DNA of 64,000 bases from Bryoerythrophyllum caledonicum (GCA_963971425.1 OZ020515.1:15268291-15332290); one strand, 5' to 3'; shown: positions 1 to 14,900, numbered from the stretch's first letter. Translations and numbers: made by a program. The notes: a model not told the origin generated them from the sequence alone.

Positions 1-834
1 ATGTGCACTAGGTTGATAGCTTTGCATTGACATATCATATGTGAAGAAAATATTTATACACAATTATTAATGATTTTTTTTCTTTTTTCTACTTGATTGT
101 ATACAAAAATGTTCCAACCTTATACAAATCAAAACGAAAGTTTCGTATGTGAGGAGAGAGATCAACAATCACAACAAAATTAAGAATGTCTTAAAGACAA
201 AGTTCTATCAAAATTTAAGACCAAAATCAATGTGCATGTGTGTGAGATACAACATAGTAGTGGCATAGTATTCACTGTATTCATTGTATTCTAGTGTATT
301 TGGTGTATTTTGTGTTGTATTCCTAGCTTTTCCAAGACTTCTACAAATCCAAATCATGATCTGGTTGTTGGAGAGTGTTCGTGTAATGATTGCGCAAATT
401 TGAACCTCATATCTCAAAGCCTAGTTCCTCATGGATTTCATGCAAATTAAGTTTTAGCACCTCTGGAGTCCCATTTTGGGCTTCCTGGGCGCTAAAGGGT
501 TAAGAAGCTCTACAACCCCCCACATGCAGAGATTGGGAATGGAGTCTACCATTGGTGCCATTGGTGGTCACAGTACTCTACATGTACGTTGTCGTATTTG
601 AACATGATAAGGTTCACACATTGAAATGACCCCAAATGAAAGATGTTAGTTGAAAAATCTTCAATCCGGAGGTGTAAGTCGTGCTAAAATATAATACATT
701 TTTTTTGCATTCTGACGTTTAAAGTTAACGCTGGTTCTACGTGAGTTTACAGTATCGTACCCATTGGCCGAGCATTTGAGGAGTCCCGTACGTACGGTAG
801 GAGTACAGTACACGACCCAAACAAGCTCCCAAAT
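1..834. other. Intergenic, AT-rich, no supported gene
   Basis: No open frame here has a recognisable protein signature. The sequence around 480-500 (CTAAAGGGTTAA) looks like the right end of the piggyBac-like MITE family found elsewhere in the window, but I cannot define its left end. Confidence 0.5.
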
Positions 835-901
835 ATTCCAGATGGGCCTACAACAACGACAGCAAAACACAGTATTTTGTTGTTGTAGGCCAATCTGGAA
901 T
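835..901. repeat. Short near-perfect hairpin
   Basis: The left arm (ATTCCAGATGGGCCTACAAC and on) pairs with the right arm ending at 901, with one mismatch over about 23 bp and a loop of roughly 15-20 nt. It could be a MITE remnant or fold as a small RNA hairpin. Nothing in the sequence shows that it is transcribed. Confidence 0.6.
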
Positions 902-1032
902 ACTGTGGCCCCCCATTTCCTCCCACCCATAATAACCCCCCAAGCATCGTTAGGGCACCCACTGTACCCAGCCCCAAAACCAACCCCCTCTACCACCGGC
1001 TTACATCCTTCAAACTCAGCTCTACAGATATA

Positions 1033-1674
1033 TAAGGTAAGCCCCCCCCATAACCAACAAAAACCCATAGCCAACGCCGTATGGTAAATTGGGGTAAGGT
1101 AAGCCCCCCGTAAAACCGACAAGTTAAGGAATGTGCGTACATGGAGAGAGGAGATAATTATACTATTATTTTTCAGTAATAGCCAATAGAATTCCAATTC
1201 CAACCCAAGTGATTTCATATTTTTTCAAAGAAAACTGATTTAGTTATGAATTTTCAAACTGGTCATCCATGTTTAGTGGGTGGCCAGCAGTAGGTACCCG
1301 CCATAACCAACGACCAAAAGTAAGGTTCTTGACTAATAGCAAATCTCCATTTGGAGCTGAGTTGGTGGTAATGGGATGGAAGTGGGTTGGATATACCCCA
1401 AGTTTATAAGCGTTGGCTATGGATTTTTGTTGGTTATGGGGGGGGGCTTATCTTATACCCAACTGAACATGGCTACCTACTACTGGCCACCCACTCAACA
1501 TGGCTGCACAGTTTGAAAATTCATAACTAATTCAATTTTCATCGAAAAAATATGAAATCACTTGGGTTGGAATTGTAATTCTATTGGCTATCACTGAAAA
1601 ATAATAGTATAATTATCTCCTCTCTCCATATACGCACATTCCTTAACTTGGCGGTTTTAGGGGGGCTTACCTTA
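1033..1674. mobile_element. Foldback / inverted-repeat element
   Basis: Two inverted-repeat pairs are interleaved: 1033-1080 with 1409-1454, and about 1095-1296 with about 1472-1674. Each block starts or ends with the motif TAAGGTAAGCCCCCC or its complement. The longer arms are about 200 bp and clearly similar along their length. The order a-b-a'-b' suggests two overlapping insertions or an internal rearrangement of one MITE-like element. No coding capacity is seen. Confidence 0.65.
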
Positions 1675-2200
1675 GATCCCCTTCTTGGACTTGTCCTTTC
1701 CCCACGTAACATCCAAAACCGTCACAGAGCTTAGACCCCCCACAATCTACCGACTTCGTAGATTGCATTCACTCTAACTACAGGCAAGTGTGCCCCCAAG
1801 AACCGTCACTGCACCCATAAACCCTCACTATCTACGAAGGTGTTACATGATGACATCTAATATCTAGGATGTTTCGGAGTGCGCGCTTGGAGAGGGCACT
1901 GCTTCTTGTGCTCACGTTGCGCGTTGCGGCAGCGTCGCGGCATCGCATCGATCGTGATGCACACCACCTGCAGAGGTTTCTCGGCGCGTCGGTGGAGTGC
2001 GACAGAAATCAATTTGTCACCGAGGCGTTCCGGACGGTGCTAGGGTTGCAGGGTTTGCAAGCAATGGGCGTTGGGGTTTTGCTGCAAGCGATGGCGGTGG
2101 TGCTGCGATTATGAGCTCCGAGGGGCATCGACGTTAGACGTTAGTGTTGTGATGGGGTTTGGTAGGTTTTGAGAGAGTTAGATTAGTGGGGGATTGAGCC
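1675..2200 (+). promoter_or_regulatory. Upstream region / 5' UTR of the LAZ1-like gene
   Basis: This GC-richer stretch lies directly before the LAZ1-like start codon. An 81-codon frame at 1869-2114 has no protein features and is most simply untranslated leader. No clear TATA box was identified. Confidence 0.4.
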
Positions 2201-5002
2201 ATGGCGGCCTTCTTGGAGGTTCTGTTTGCGTTTCTGTGCACGGTGGGGGCGTGCGGAGTGGCGCTGCAGCACATTCATCGCCATCTCTGCAACTACACGG
2301 AGCCCGTTTACCAGCGCTACACTGTGCGGATTATCATCATGGTGCCTGTAAGTGTAACTCGCATGTAGAGAGCTTGTTGTTTTTCGAGTATTTTGTTGGA
2401 GGTTTGGTTTGCGGAGTTTGATCACCTTGGCAGAGTTTCGGGGAATTTTGAAAATTTCGTTAACCCACAAGGATTTGATGTTTCAGGTGAGAGTGAACGG
2501 AGTTCTGGTTTTATCAGATCTCGGCTCTTGGAACTGGACTCCTTAGATATGCGATGTTATGCCGGATTTATTGCTCTGATTTCTCGCATAGCGTTCAGTG
2601 TAGATGGTTCAGGAAAATGGAGGGGTATGAGTGAAGTCGCTGTTTTTGTCAGTCCAGTGGTTTTAGTCAGGAGAGATTAGGGTTTTGATTTGATTTTCTA
2701 TTTGCTGGCATTTGACATGATGTGGTTCTTTTTTGTGTTGATGTGCAGGTTTACTCTCTGATGTCCTTTTTGTCTCTGCTTTTACCTAGGCATGCGATCA
2801 TCTTCAATTCAATAATCGGAATGTAAGTAGCTCATTCTCATGTTTGATTAGTAGTAATGGATTCTTCTTATGCTCTGGAGGTATTGTCCGTTGTTGAGAA
2901 GATCAAGAGCCCACCTCGATGTTGAAAGAAGTGTACTATTTTGAAAGTTGCAGCTTCAGGACTGTTCCCGAAGTCTCGTCTTCCAATCTATTAAATATAT
3001 AATCTTGATTGAGAGGATTCAGTTCAAAGTTTATTGTGAGTCTTCGCTTCACTCTTTGTAGAGAATAGAGTTCTGATGGATATGGATTGGATTAGATGGT
3101 TATCGGTCTTGATCTGTGCGACTCTTATTATTTTTGTACAAGCAGCCAGCTTACTGACACAGGATAACGTGACGCTACGAATGGACACAAATTGTTGTAG
3201 TTGTCTGACGAGGTTTGACTGACTTGTGGTGATGGTTTTATGCAGATACGAAGCATGGGTTATCTACAATTTTCTGTCCCTGTGTCTGTCGTGGGTTGGC
3301 GGACCAGGAGAGGTTGTGACAAGTCTGACCGGAAAAGTGTTGCAACCTTCCTGGCATCTCATGACTTGTTGCTTTCCACCTATTCCACTTGACGGGTCAG
3401 TATCTTTACTATGACTTTGAGAATGCGCTGCCTCTGACTTGTCTGGGGATTCTGCATTTGTGGCCTTTTAGATTGTTTGACTTGACTTGACTTGACTTGA
3501 CAACATTACTTTGACTTATGTTACAGGCGGTTCATTCGAAGGTGTAAGCAAGGAGTTTTGCAGTTTGTCATTTTGAAGCCGTTGCTGGTTGTGTCGGCAT
3601 TCATTCTTTACTACAACGACAAATATGAAGAAGGAAGCTTTTACATCGGAGGGGGCTATTTGTACATCACTTTGATCTACACCATATCCTACTCTGCTGC
3701 ACTTGGGGCGCTGGTTCTCTTCTACGTAGCCTGCAGGGACCTTCTGACGCCATTCAAGGCTTTACCCAAGTTTGTTCTTGTTAAGTCCGTGGTTTTTCTC
3801 ACCTACTGGCAAGTGAGTAACACGTTCCATCTGTCATGGATAGTAAATGGGGATTCATCCTTTTATCACTGTTTATATTCGATAACTCTTATGATCTGGA
3901 CACCGTGTAATGGAGGCCTGTTTTGTGGCAGGGTTTGGTAATCTTTCTCTTCTCTGAAGGCGGTTCCATCGAGAGCCCCCAGGAGGCTGCTGACTATCAA
4001 AATATCCTGATTTGCGGGGAGATGCTCATTGCAGCCTTCGCCCACCTTTATGCTTTCCCTTACAAGGATTACGCAGAGGCTAATGTTGGAGGCACGCAAA
4101 CCAACGCCTGGCAGAGCCTGTTTCATGTTCTCAATCTCATCGACGTGGTACATGACACAATGCATCAGGTACATGATTAGACCATGTTTTTTCACACCTT
4201 TTCCTGTCAAGTTCACCTCGAAGCCTTGTAGTGGGAGCTCTGTTAAGTCAGGAAATGAGTTAGTTGATCCAAATGCAAGTTACCATTCTCTCACTTGACG
4301 ATATGACACTCTCTCCTTCAACCTCAATGCATTCTTAATATCCGAGAATGTGAATTCTCCCAGAATAATAGGGTTGGAGGAGAGAGTGACATTTCTTGAA
4401 GAGGGAGGATGGTAACCCAAGGTAACTTGCACTTGGATGGAGTAACTTTCTCATGGAACACATTCTTAGAGAATTGGGCTGGGCTGCTGTTACTCTTACT
4501 GCTGTTGCATGTATCCCGGTTCTGTTTTCTGCAGCATGCATCCCTAACAACAGCGCTCTCAGATGTGTAGCACCTGACTGGACAGAGCGGCGTCTTTTCG
4601 TAGCTGTGAACTTATTCTGTGCACTCTGCTTTCAGTTCACTGACGCAAGAGGTTGCATTGCAGTTCGCCCCAACTTATCACGACTACGTTCTGTACAGCA
4701 ACGACTCGGAGTCCGGGGCCGCCCCAAAGCGTTACAGAACCCGCACCTTCGTGCCCACAGGCCAAGAGATGGAAAGTGCAAGGACCGGAAAGAGTCCCAA
4801 AAGTACAGCGAACGAACTCGCACCGGAGTCTCCACGAGCCAAGGAGCAACCGAGAGGCGGAATCATCGACATGACCGGGGGCCCTCTCATCAACGAGGCT
4901 GAATTCACCAGGTCCTACGACATGTCACCTCTGGAGCCTGCCGTCGTTCCACACCAAACTGTCGACGTCCTGAAGCCCGGTGAAGTTCGCCCAGCTCAAT
5001 AG
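2201..5002 (+). CDS. LAZ1/TMEM184 (DUF300, Ost-alpha-like) membrane protein
   Basis: My exon model is 2201-2347, 2749-2822, 3246-3395, 3527-3812, 3932-4168 and 4664-5002. All introns are GT-AG and in phase, giving 410 residues. The protein has about seven hydrophobic segments: near residues 4-22, 43-66, 71-90, 130-150, 166-190, 205-226 and 245-262. Family hallmarks visible are YEAWVIYNF, QFVILKP, FYVACRDLL, KSVVFLTYWQG, AFPYKDY and FAPTYHDYVLY. The soluble tail carries the plant-typical RTFVPTGQEM. Plant members act at the tonoplast and endomembranes and are linked to brassinosteroid signalling and vacuole integrity; transport is inferred from Ost-alpha homology. The start ATG sits in GCCATGG, a good plant context. 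For exon 6 an earlier AG (4635) breaks the frame, so the AG at 4662-4663 was chosen. The length is normal for the family and no damage is seen. Confidence 0.92.
3478..3502. repeat. TTGAC pentanucleotide microsatellite
   Basis: About five tandem TTGAC units lie in intron 3 of the LAZ1-like gene, ending about 25 bp before the exon 4 acceptor. Confidence 0.85.
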
Positions 5003-5225
5003 AAACTCTTCATGACCAGCTTGGACAGAACTCTCTCGCATTGTCCGCTTGTAAATGACATTTTTTCGAAGCAGAACAGTCACAGGTCTAGATCCTCCGT
5101 CTTGTGTCTGTAATCTCCAGCCAGGAAGCATTCATCCATAGTCACTCGTAACTGTAAAATAATTCAGTTTTTGCAGGTGGATGTCAAGTAGTGAGACGTG
5201 TAACCAATGAGACGAAACCACAGAA

Positions 5226-5231
5226 AATAAA
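5226..5231 (+). terminator. Candidate polyadenylation signal of the LAZ1-like gene
   Basis: A canonical AATAAA lies about 220 bp after the stop codon and before the next gene's start. It is the only AATAAA close downstream, so the 3' end probably lies near 5245-5270. Confidence 0.5.
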
Positions 5232-5415
5232 ACGTCTTGTGTCTGTTATTGATTTCTATCACCTGTCCATATTGCCACACTTCAGTTATTCCACCTGAGA
5301 TATTGATTCATTAATGTTACTTGCTCTCTTCTCTGATTGGGAAGGTGATCAGATTTATTACAGCTTGAATATGTGAGGTGAACATTTATTGGCAACCTGT
5401 TTGTTGTTTTGTAAA

Positions 5416-8400
5416 ATGGCTCCAAAGGAAGAGATGAAGGCTCCGGAGGCGGAGAACCCAGCTGTTGTGGACGGCAGATTATATGCGGAAGGAGAAGAGC
5501 GCTCTCCTTCTCTGAGGAGAAAAAGCTGGAGGAAGTGGGGCAAAAATGTGTTGGAGAGGCGCACAACGAAGCAGCTCATCGAAGATGCATTGCTTGTCCG
5601 CTTCCAGAATCAAAGAACCATTCAGGTCTTTTTTTTTAAATCATTCAGAAAAAAATAAAAATAAAAAAATAGGTCTAAACGTAATGAATAATTTACATGA
5701 CGGACTGATTTTTTTATGTGATATTTTTTTCCCACTTTGTTGCTGGTCTTTAGTGGTTTTTTTTTTCATGACTTCATGTTGGATTGAAAGCATGGAAATA
5801 CCTTTTGTTGTGAGTTTTTTTATTTTTTCAATGTTGAAGTGAATAATGTTCATCGAATAGCGTGGCTTGTGTAGAAATTTCTACAAGGGTTGAATTGTAT
5901 ATCAATGGGGAAAAGAGCTTCTCTTAAAGTAAGGAATAGTGTGGATGTTTGTAGGAAGATTTTTTCTTCTTTTTTTTAGAGAGGTCAACCCAAAACCTTC
6001 AAAGTAACATGTTTGAAGTGCTACTTTTCTATATCAATGGGGAAAAGAGCTTCTCTTAAAATAAGGAAAAGAGTGGATGTATGTAGGAAGATTTTTTCTT
6101 CTTATTTTAGAGAGGTCAACCCAAAACCTTTGAAGTGCTACTTTTCTTCTTTTGTTTTTGATTGCACATGTTGGTTTAAGCTTTTGAGAACAAAGTTCTA
6201 GAGTTTCTTGTGATGACCTAAAATTATTTACTTGTAATTTGAATTGAATGCCTTAACTTTTGAACATAAACATATTGTAGCTTTTAATACCACTATATTT
6301 TTTATTATCTTCTCCTATTTGAATTCAAGTACATGATTTTTTTTGTTGGAGTTTTTATTTTATTTGAGATACAAGGGATTGTGGCTAAGTTTTTTAGCTT
6401 GTGGATTGTGCAGGACAAGACTAAAAATGAGTTTTTTGCAAGAAAAGTAAAAGAATTGTTAATTTTAAGGACTCAGCAACGAGATATGATATTTGAGGTG
6501 TTTTTTGTAAACCTATCTTTTTTTTCCCCTTCAATCTCTTATCATAAGCATTTCCATTTTTATTTTTGATTCATAATGCAAATTGTTTGAGGCTTGAGGC
6601 TTTGTATGGATATATTGTTATTTAGTAAAATTCAATACTTGTAACCGGTTTTTAAAAATGAGTCTTCATTGGAATTTATTATGATTTCACTTTTTTAAAA
6701 ATGAATCGCATTAATTATTGTACATAGAAATATCATGCTGCAATGCACAAGATCAAAATGGAGGAGCAATATGGAAGGGCCATGCAAAGGGCTTTGAGGG
6801 TATAAATCAAAACTATTGCATCAAATAATAGAATTTATAATGTACATCTCAAATATATGATAAAAAAAAAAATTTAAATGATATGGATCATATTCTTATA
6901 TATGTGGATTTATTTTTAAATATTTGAATAAACATGATATTGTTTAGAATTTTTAACTTCTTGAATCAAATAAAAATCTCTTATATCAATATACAAAATT
7001 TGGTTGTAGAAATCATGGAATGAGCTCCTTGGTATACAATTTAATGTTGAACAAAAAGACAAAGAAACACGCATTAGAATGGTATTTCATCAAATTTAAC
7101 CATGTTGAAATGTTATTTACATATGTATCCATGTAATAAATGTATATCTTATATTGATATTTTTGTTGGATGTATTTTAATGATGTAGGAAAGAAGAATT
7201 GTGACACATTTTGATAGGAAAGAAACTGAAGAATTTGCAAAAGACATTGCAGAATTTGAACTCAAGACAGGATTTGAACTTGGTGCAGAAGGTAATGAAG
7301 CTCTTGCAACAGCAGGAAAACCATCGCCACCACCAAAAAAACCAATAGCACCACCAAAAAAAATGAGCAAGACTTTGACCACACCAATAGAACCCATTGT
7401 ACAAAAATTTCCCCCTCCTATTGATCCTAAAGTACAAAAAGAGGTATTAATACCATTTAATAACATGTATCAAACTCAATTAATTTTTATAAACCCAAAA
7501 CCATAAAATTAATTATTTGAATGGAAAATTTTGAATGTATATTATAATATATTTTATATTCAAATTCATACAAGTTCATAAGCTTTAAAAATAATCTTGT
7601 TGATTTTAGTATAAACATTTTGAAATTGCATAGTCTAGTGTAATAGGTATCAACAAAATCTTAAAATCTTCATTTTGTATTCCTATGGTAGTATCTTGAT
7701 CTAAACCACAAAATCCCAACTAAGCCATCAAATTTTGTATGATTTTTGATTGCGCCGATTGGAATATAATAGTGTTTGAAGTGAATCAAAATGATTAATT
7801 GTTCTCTCTTACATCAATGGAATCAACATACTTTGACTTTATGTGGTGTCCAAATTTTGTACTACAAATGGTTTAAAATTAATACCATTATGATTTACAT
7901 GATGTTAGGTCCTTAATCACCAATTTCTAGAAGTATTGAAAGGGTCTAGCATTTTCATAAAATTACAAAAAGCAAATTGTGAATTCTTTTGTATCATGTG
8001 TGGCATTGCTCAACTTTATAAGTAATCACTTTTGATTTACATATATATTTTCCATAAAATATTCTTCTACACAGTACTTGCTTTTTTCCAATCTTCCAAG
8101 AGGATTTCACCTCTTGAAGATTTAAATTGTTACCATAAGTAATTGCCCAACATCTCTAGAAGTCTACCACAAAACTTTGGGTTTTAAGATTAAATTAAAT
8201 GCAAAAAATTCAAGATTATCAACATTATATGTTAAAGTTTGAGTGTCAAATTAAGAATTATAAATGCATATTATTCATTACAACTACTCGACCTCATTAG
8301 AATCAAGAATTTTTATGTAAATGAAAAATTAAATACTTGACTAACAAACCATATTCAAGATATGACTAATGACTTTTACTCAAAGACAATTAAAATATTG

Positions 8401-8862
8401 CATTTCTATATAAAATATATAAATGATCTGTGACATTTCATTCATAAGTTAAAATTATGTGATTCATATTTTCAAAGAAAAGAAGTCAATAAGTGTTATG
8501 TCCATTGTCAATAAATTTATAAATGGTGATAAAACTATGGCAGAGTAAGGATACATGTGAAGAATTTTAATTACATATCAATAAACGTTGCAGCAAGAAA
8601 AAGCAGCTATGGCTTCAATATTAGCTATCAAAGAAAAAAAACTTAAAGAATTTTCTCATATGATAGAAATTACAAAAAAAAATAGACAAGTATGATACCA
8701 TTTTTTTGAAAACAAAATATACATGAAGATTAAGTGGTTATAAATATATTTCATAATCACAATAGATACCATGAATCTTAGATTAAATTTTTTATCAAAT
8801 TTCATTTTAAATTAACTTTACTTTAATCATTTACAATACTTCACACACACAAGCACAAACAC

Positions 8863-8914
<52 letters not shown>

Positions 8915-11900
8915 GAGCTCTTTATGTATTGGTGATTTCGTTTATTAATTATAATTCTATTCATAAATTTCTTTTATGATAGAATATGCTTGATGAAGAA
9001 GAACAAAAACGTTTGATAGATGAAGAAGAAGCCAAGAAAAAAGTTGAAGAAGATGGATTGCTACTTGAAGCACAAAAAGAAAATGAAGCAGAAGAAGCCG
9101 AAAAACAACAAATAATTGAAGAACAACAGAAGGCAATTCATGATGCATGGCTTTTACAACAACAAGAAATGAAGGATAAGAGTAGGGCTGAGTATGATTT
9201 GATACAAGCTCACGAACACGAATGTTACATGATGTATTTTAATGACATGGTAGATGAAATCAATGTAGAATATGATCGTTGGCAGGTACTTTTTTTTTGT
9301 AAATAAATTCATATTTCATATCTATATTTTCAAGAAAAAGTATGATTTTGTATTGTATACAACTGAATAAAATATTTAAATATAATATCATATCTAAAAC
9401 TTCCAATTGAAGTTTCAAATGTCATCTTTTTCTATATAATGTATAATTAGATAATTCATTATCATATATAGTTGAATCTTTAGAGCCTTAATTCTTAACA
9501 TGTTTTCACATCAAAGAATTGAATTTTTGTTACTAGAGTGACATTCAAGCAAAACATAATGCAAGGTGGCAAAAACATTACAATTCTTGTCAAGAAATTG
9601 TTTTGCAGGTAGAATATTGATTGAATACCTATATTTTAGAATTTGACGCAATTTCTTTTACTAAATAATAAATTAAAAACTTATCATTCTTAAAATATTG
9701 ATGTAGATCTTATTTGATATTTATTTTCAATCTTGTGATGTTTTGAAATTCATCATTCAGTGTGTTACTATGGCGGAATGCATTAGTGATTACAGACTTG
9801 AAAAAGGAAAAAATGTACCGATTCATGAATTGCGACAAGTGAAAAATTTGTTCATCAAAGGAATTATTAATCCGGCTGTTTTACCAGGCTTTTTTCCACC
9901 TAAAGAACCTCCTAAAGATAAAGAACTTAGACTTGCTAAGGTCAATAATATACATATTTTTTCTATTATCAAAAAATCATTTTCATGTCTCAATATAAAA
10001 AATTGATTAATTCCTAATATATTAAATACATTCAATCATCTAAATATTATGTAACATACATACCTTAAATGAATTGGTAATGGTAGCAAAGCAATAAGTC
10101 TACACATTATTTATATTTGTAAAACATACTTGATAAAAATAAATATTTTTCTACATTATTAAATGAAATTGTTCAATTAAATTTTCTATGACATCAAGTA
10201 AAGTTTCAAAGTGCAATTATTTTTTGGAACTAAGTGGTGTTAGTTTCATAATATAGGATGAATTAGAAGAATATTTAGATGAAAAGGGAGAATATAGAAG
10301 TCCTGAAGGGGTAGAGCCAATAGGAAAAAATAAATATCTTGGAAAGTTTTTGATTGACATTGAGGAAATGGTTGAACGTCTTACTAAACCATTTGTAAAG
10401 CCTGACCTATCTAGGTTCAGTCTTATGGTTTCTATTGTAGGAGTTTCAAGTGCAGGTATTATACAAAGTTTTCAATTATTTTGAGAGTAACACAACTTGT
10501 TTTATAAATTATATTTGATGTAGAATTTCATAAGTCATCTTTGATCCCTTTCCAATTTCATATCACAGTTCAATGAAATCATCAAATAAAACATCTAATC
10601 TAATTTATTAATAGGAAAGACAATGGTGGCAAAACATCTAGCAAATGCCTATGGATTATTAATAATTGACATTAAGCAAGTGCAAGATCTAGCTATTACC
10701 TTTGCAGTTTCTGGTAAATTTTTATTGATATGTTGAAATTAAAAGAAATAAGCAATGTGATTTTTGAAAAAAATTACATAAGATTTTTGAAAATAATCTA
10801 GATAAAATATATTATTAAAGAAGATGAAAAATATATGTTTGTATTTTCAATGGTGGTGTAGAGGAAGAAAGGTTAAAGGTTGAATTGGCTAGTGCACCTT
10901 CAATTGATGTTAATGCAAAAAATGAAAAAGGTGTTTATGAGAAACCAAAAGACAAGCTATCACTGAAAGCGCGTTTAGGATTACAAGCAAAAAGCGCTAT
11001 AGAAAATAAAACACTTGTATAATATCTGTGAATTACATTATATTCAAACTACCACACGTTTTCTATTGTTTCTCATATCAATTTATTTCTATTTATAAAA
11101 AATCCATATATTTCTGACAGGTGCCTGATGATGTAGTAGTCAATTTATTGCTCTTAGCAATGCTTCATCCTGAAGAATATGGTACATTGTTAATTTCATG
11201 TGCTATAAGTCTCATCAACTTTGAAAACATACATAGATAAAAATATGATAAACATAGAAATAAACTTAATATCAAAATTTCATATATGAATTCTATCTAT
11301 ATAAAATTTAACAAAAATTATCAAAATTATTTTAGTGAAGTTGCAACTTCAATATTTACTCAAAATTTATCATTTCATGTAGTGCCTACAGCTGATACTA
11401 GTCCTTTGCCACCTCCAACAAAAAAGAAATCGAGTTAATAAATTCAAATTTATAGAAAATAAAAATTCTTTTATTGCTAAGTTTATAATATATTTGATTC
11501 TTTTAAGATCTTGTTTTATGTAATAAATTCTATTTAAAAAGTTGTTAAATCACAAAATTCATAATTTTATTTATTTACAAAAGAATATGTGTTTTTTTAG
11601 TAAAAGGTGCACAAACAAGTGCCGTTGCAATTACTTCACAAGTTGGATTCGTATTAGATGGTTTTCCTCAAACTAAAGAACAAGCTTTAGCACTTGAAAA
11701 ATGTTTAACTGGTAATGATTTTGAAGCTAAAGAAACCAAAAAGGCCAATGCCTCTAAAATCGCTCCACCTCCTGAGCCTGTAAGTAAGTATTTGAAATAT
11801 ATCATAGTTGGTTGTATTATTTTATTTGATATTTATTTACTATATGATGTTTATTAGATATCATAATAAATATTTATATGAAACCCTTAATCAAACAGTG

Positions 11901-14900
11901 AATTTGGAGATATATTTTTATAGATATAGAATGTCATCGTATGCATATTAAAATAAATAAAAAAACTCTTGCAATATTCTACATTGTAAAGAATATATTA
12001 TATTTATCAAAATTATATACATGATATTTTTAGATTTTAAAGATTTTAGTTTTTCTTTTTAAAATGTGAATTCATAATATACATGATCTATTGAGTTTTT
12101 ATGAGTTCTTCTAGAAACTAAAAAATTAAATGAAATAAAACATCAAAATATGCATAGCTAATTGTAAAGAAGAAGTTTATACTATAAAGTTTTATATTTT
12201 GATTAACTCAAAAATGACATAAATATGTTAAATGATGAAGTCTAGAAAGATAATTAAATAAATACAATTTTAATGAATTTATTTAGTTTCTATGTATAAA
12301 TTGATGAAACAGGAAATTAAAGAGAAGGAAAAATCAGGACTTGATATTTATCTTGTAATTGAAACTCCTCCTAAGGATGAAGCCTTAAAAAAATTAATGG
12401 CTAGTAAAGTCGATCCAACAACAGGAATTATTTATCATTCATTAACAAATCCAGTACCATCTAGTGATAAAACGTAAGTTAATCGAAATTAGACCTTTAG
12501 ATTCGTATATTATATATATATATATATATATATAAATTTGAATTCTTCTATTGAACTACCTTGGATTTTTATTTCTTAGCTAAAATGCATATCACAACAT
12601 AAAAAATTGATTATAGTAAATATAATCATAAGACACAAATATTTCAAAGCCATATTTGATTTTATTATCCTATTGATAGATATATTTTCAATTTAGTGAA
12701 CACTAAAACTCTTAGAATAATATAAGCCAGTGGAATTGTTGGACGTCTCCAACCTCTTGAAACAGAAGAAGCATTCCATACAAAAATTGTTGCAGGAGTA
12801 GAACTTTTTCATTCAATGCAAGATATATTGAATAGATTTGATAATGTCCACTTTGTTCCACAACATTTAGATGAAAACGGTTTTATAACTCCAGATATTA
12901 AAGAAGCAATGGAAGGTGTTGTTGCTCAAATAGATAGCAAAACAAAAAAAGAAGCACTCAATGATGCAACTCGTGTTTCAAAATTAGCAAGCCATGCCGC
13001 AGTTAAGGTGACATGTTGAACAATTACATAATACATCAGTCAAGTAAATGAAATTGCAATGTAGACAAGTATATTTAAGAATTTAAAAGGCTTATTTAAA
13101 GAGATATAGATATCCAAATAATTAAATAATTCCAAGTATAACAGGCTCATAAAGATGTTGATACCGCAAACAATGTAGCAAAAGAAATGGCTAAAGTATT
13201 ATTTAAAGCTAAATTTGATGAGGTTGAGGCTACAAATGCATTAGCTAGCAATGCACCAACTAAAGATAAAAAATTGGTGCCATCGAATTCAAGTGATGCA
13301 ATAGCTAAAATGCTTGATGAAATAACAAAGATTGCTGAAGAAGCTCAAAATGCTGCAATTGCTTCATCAATGGCGGCCGAATTGGCAATCAAATATGCAC
13401 AAGATTCTTTGGTAAAACACATTTAAATTTTAGAAATAATTAATGTTTGTATACATATATATATTGATTTAAAAACATTTAAAGATATTATTGATGTTAA
13501 ATTTTAATCTCTTTATAATATAAAATGTAGTTGATAAAAGTAAATGATTGAGAGAATTTTAGATTGAATACTATAAAATTCCATATGTCTTCTAAATAAC
13601 AAAAGAATAGTTGAAGTTTACACAAAGATAAATATAAATTATAAATTATGATGATTATTTATAGATGAAATATATTGAATATATTATAAATAAATTAAAT
13701 CCTAAAATAATTATTTGTATAAGTTCGAGATCAATATTTATAAATCATAAACATCATTCCAATTGTAATTGCAAAGTTTTGTTGAAATAATCATTGTAGA
13801 GTGTAAATGGAGATTCTGTAACGATCAATTTGTGCAAAGAAGAATCAAATAAAGCATCAGAGGCTGCTACAAAGGCCACAAGTATAAGTGAAAAATGTTG
13901 TAATTTACTAGACGTTGCTAAGGCTCTTGTTGCAGGAGAATCACCACCAATACCGCTTTCACAACCACCATCGATTTCAATGGTCATTTGATTTATCATA
14001 ACACAATATTTGTTTAGAATATGTATGATGCATTTAATTAATAAATGCAATCTTTATATACTAAAGTTGAAAATATATTATGAGTATTTATGTATTCCTT
14101 AAGAACTAAAATAATATTGTATATTATAATGCACCACTTATTGAGAAAAACTATCTTTATTTCAATATTTATTTGGCCATTTAATATTTTAAAAATCAGT
14201 ATTCAAATAAGGAATATGCAATATATAAAGCTTCCCATTTCTATATTTTTAAAGAATGGAATCGATACAATTTTTAGCTACGTGTAAAAAAGAATCATAC
14301 CAAGCACAAAATTTCTTAGAAAAGTCTAAATTTTTTTTTCAAGGTTCCATTTACAATGAATGATAATCTTATAAATTTAAAGAAGTTTTCAAACCTTGTA
14401 TAAAAATATAAAAGCTTCTACAATGAACTTAGCATCTATGCAATCAAAAGGATTTTCCTATGGAAAACTTCTAATATAAAAAGTTGGAATTATATTTGAA
14501 ACATTCTAGTTCAAATTTGAATTTGATTTGAAAAAAAGTGGATCCATCTTCAAGATCCATATCAAATATAATGAAATGCTTTTTGTAATTGAATGTTTTG
14601 TTATTATGAAGGCCAAGGCCATTCATATGTTGTTGTATTCAATGATATTAATTTCATTAAGATTTTGTATGTGTAGCCACTTGTTGATCCACTTGTTGAT
14701 CCTCCGACACTTCTTTTGAATCAAGAATTGATTGAAAAAGTGAAACTTGGAGGTATATCATTTGTCAGTTTAATAAAATTATTTTTATTATCAAATGATG
14801 ATGTACTAGTTTAGGAATAGAAAATTTGATCATTTAATTGTTGATATTATATTCTATTATTATTTTAATTTTTTAGATTGCTTCTTCAGAATTAGTTATT

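Noticed and set aside
661..1218. 185-codon open frame on the minus strand
   Set aside because: It overlaps the foldback repeats, has no protein features, and its end is mirrored by the inverted copy at 1500-1620.
1869..2114. 81-codon frame upstream of LAZ1
   Set aside because: No similarity recognised; position and composition fit a GC-rich leader.
4453..4902. 149-codon frame overlapping LAZ1 exon 6
   Set aside because: It is in another frame from the conserved FAPTYHDYVLY and RTFVPTGQEM blocks.
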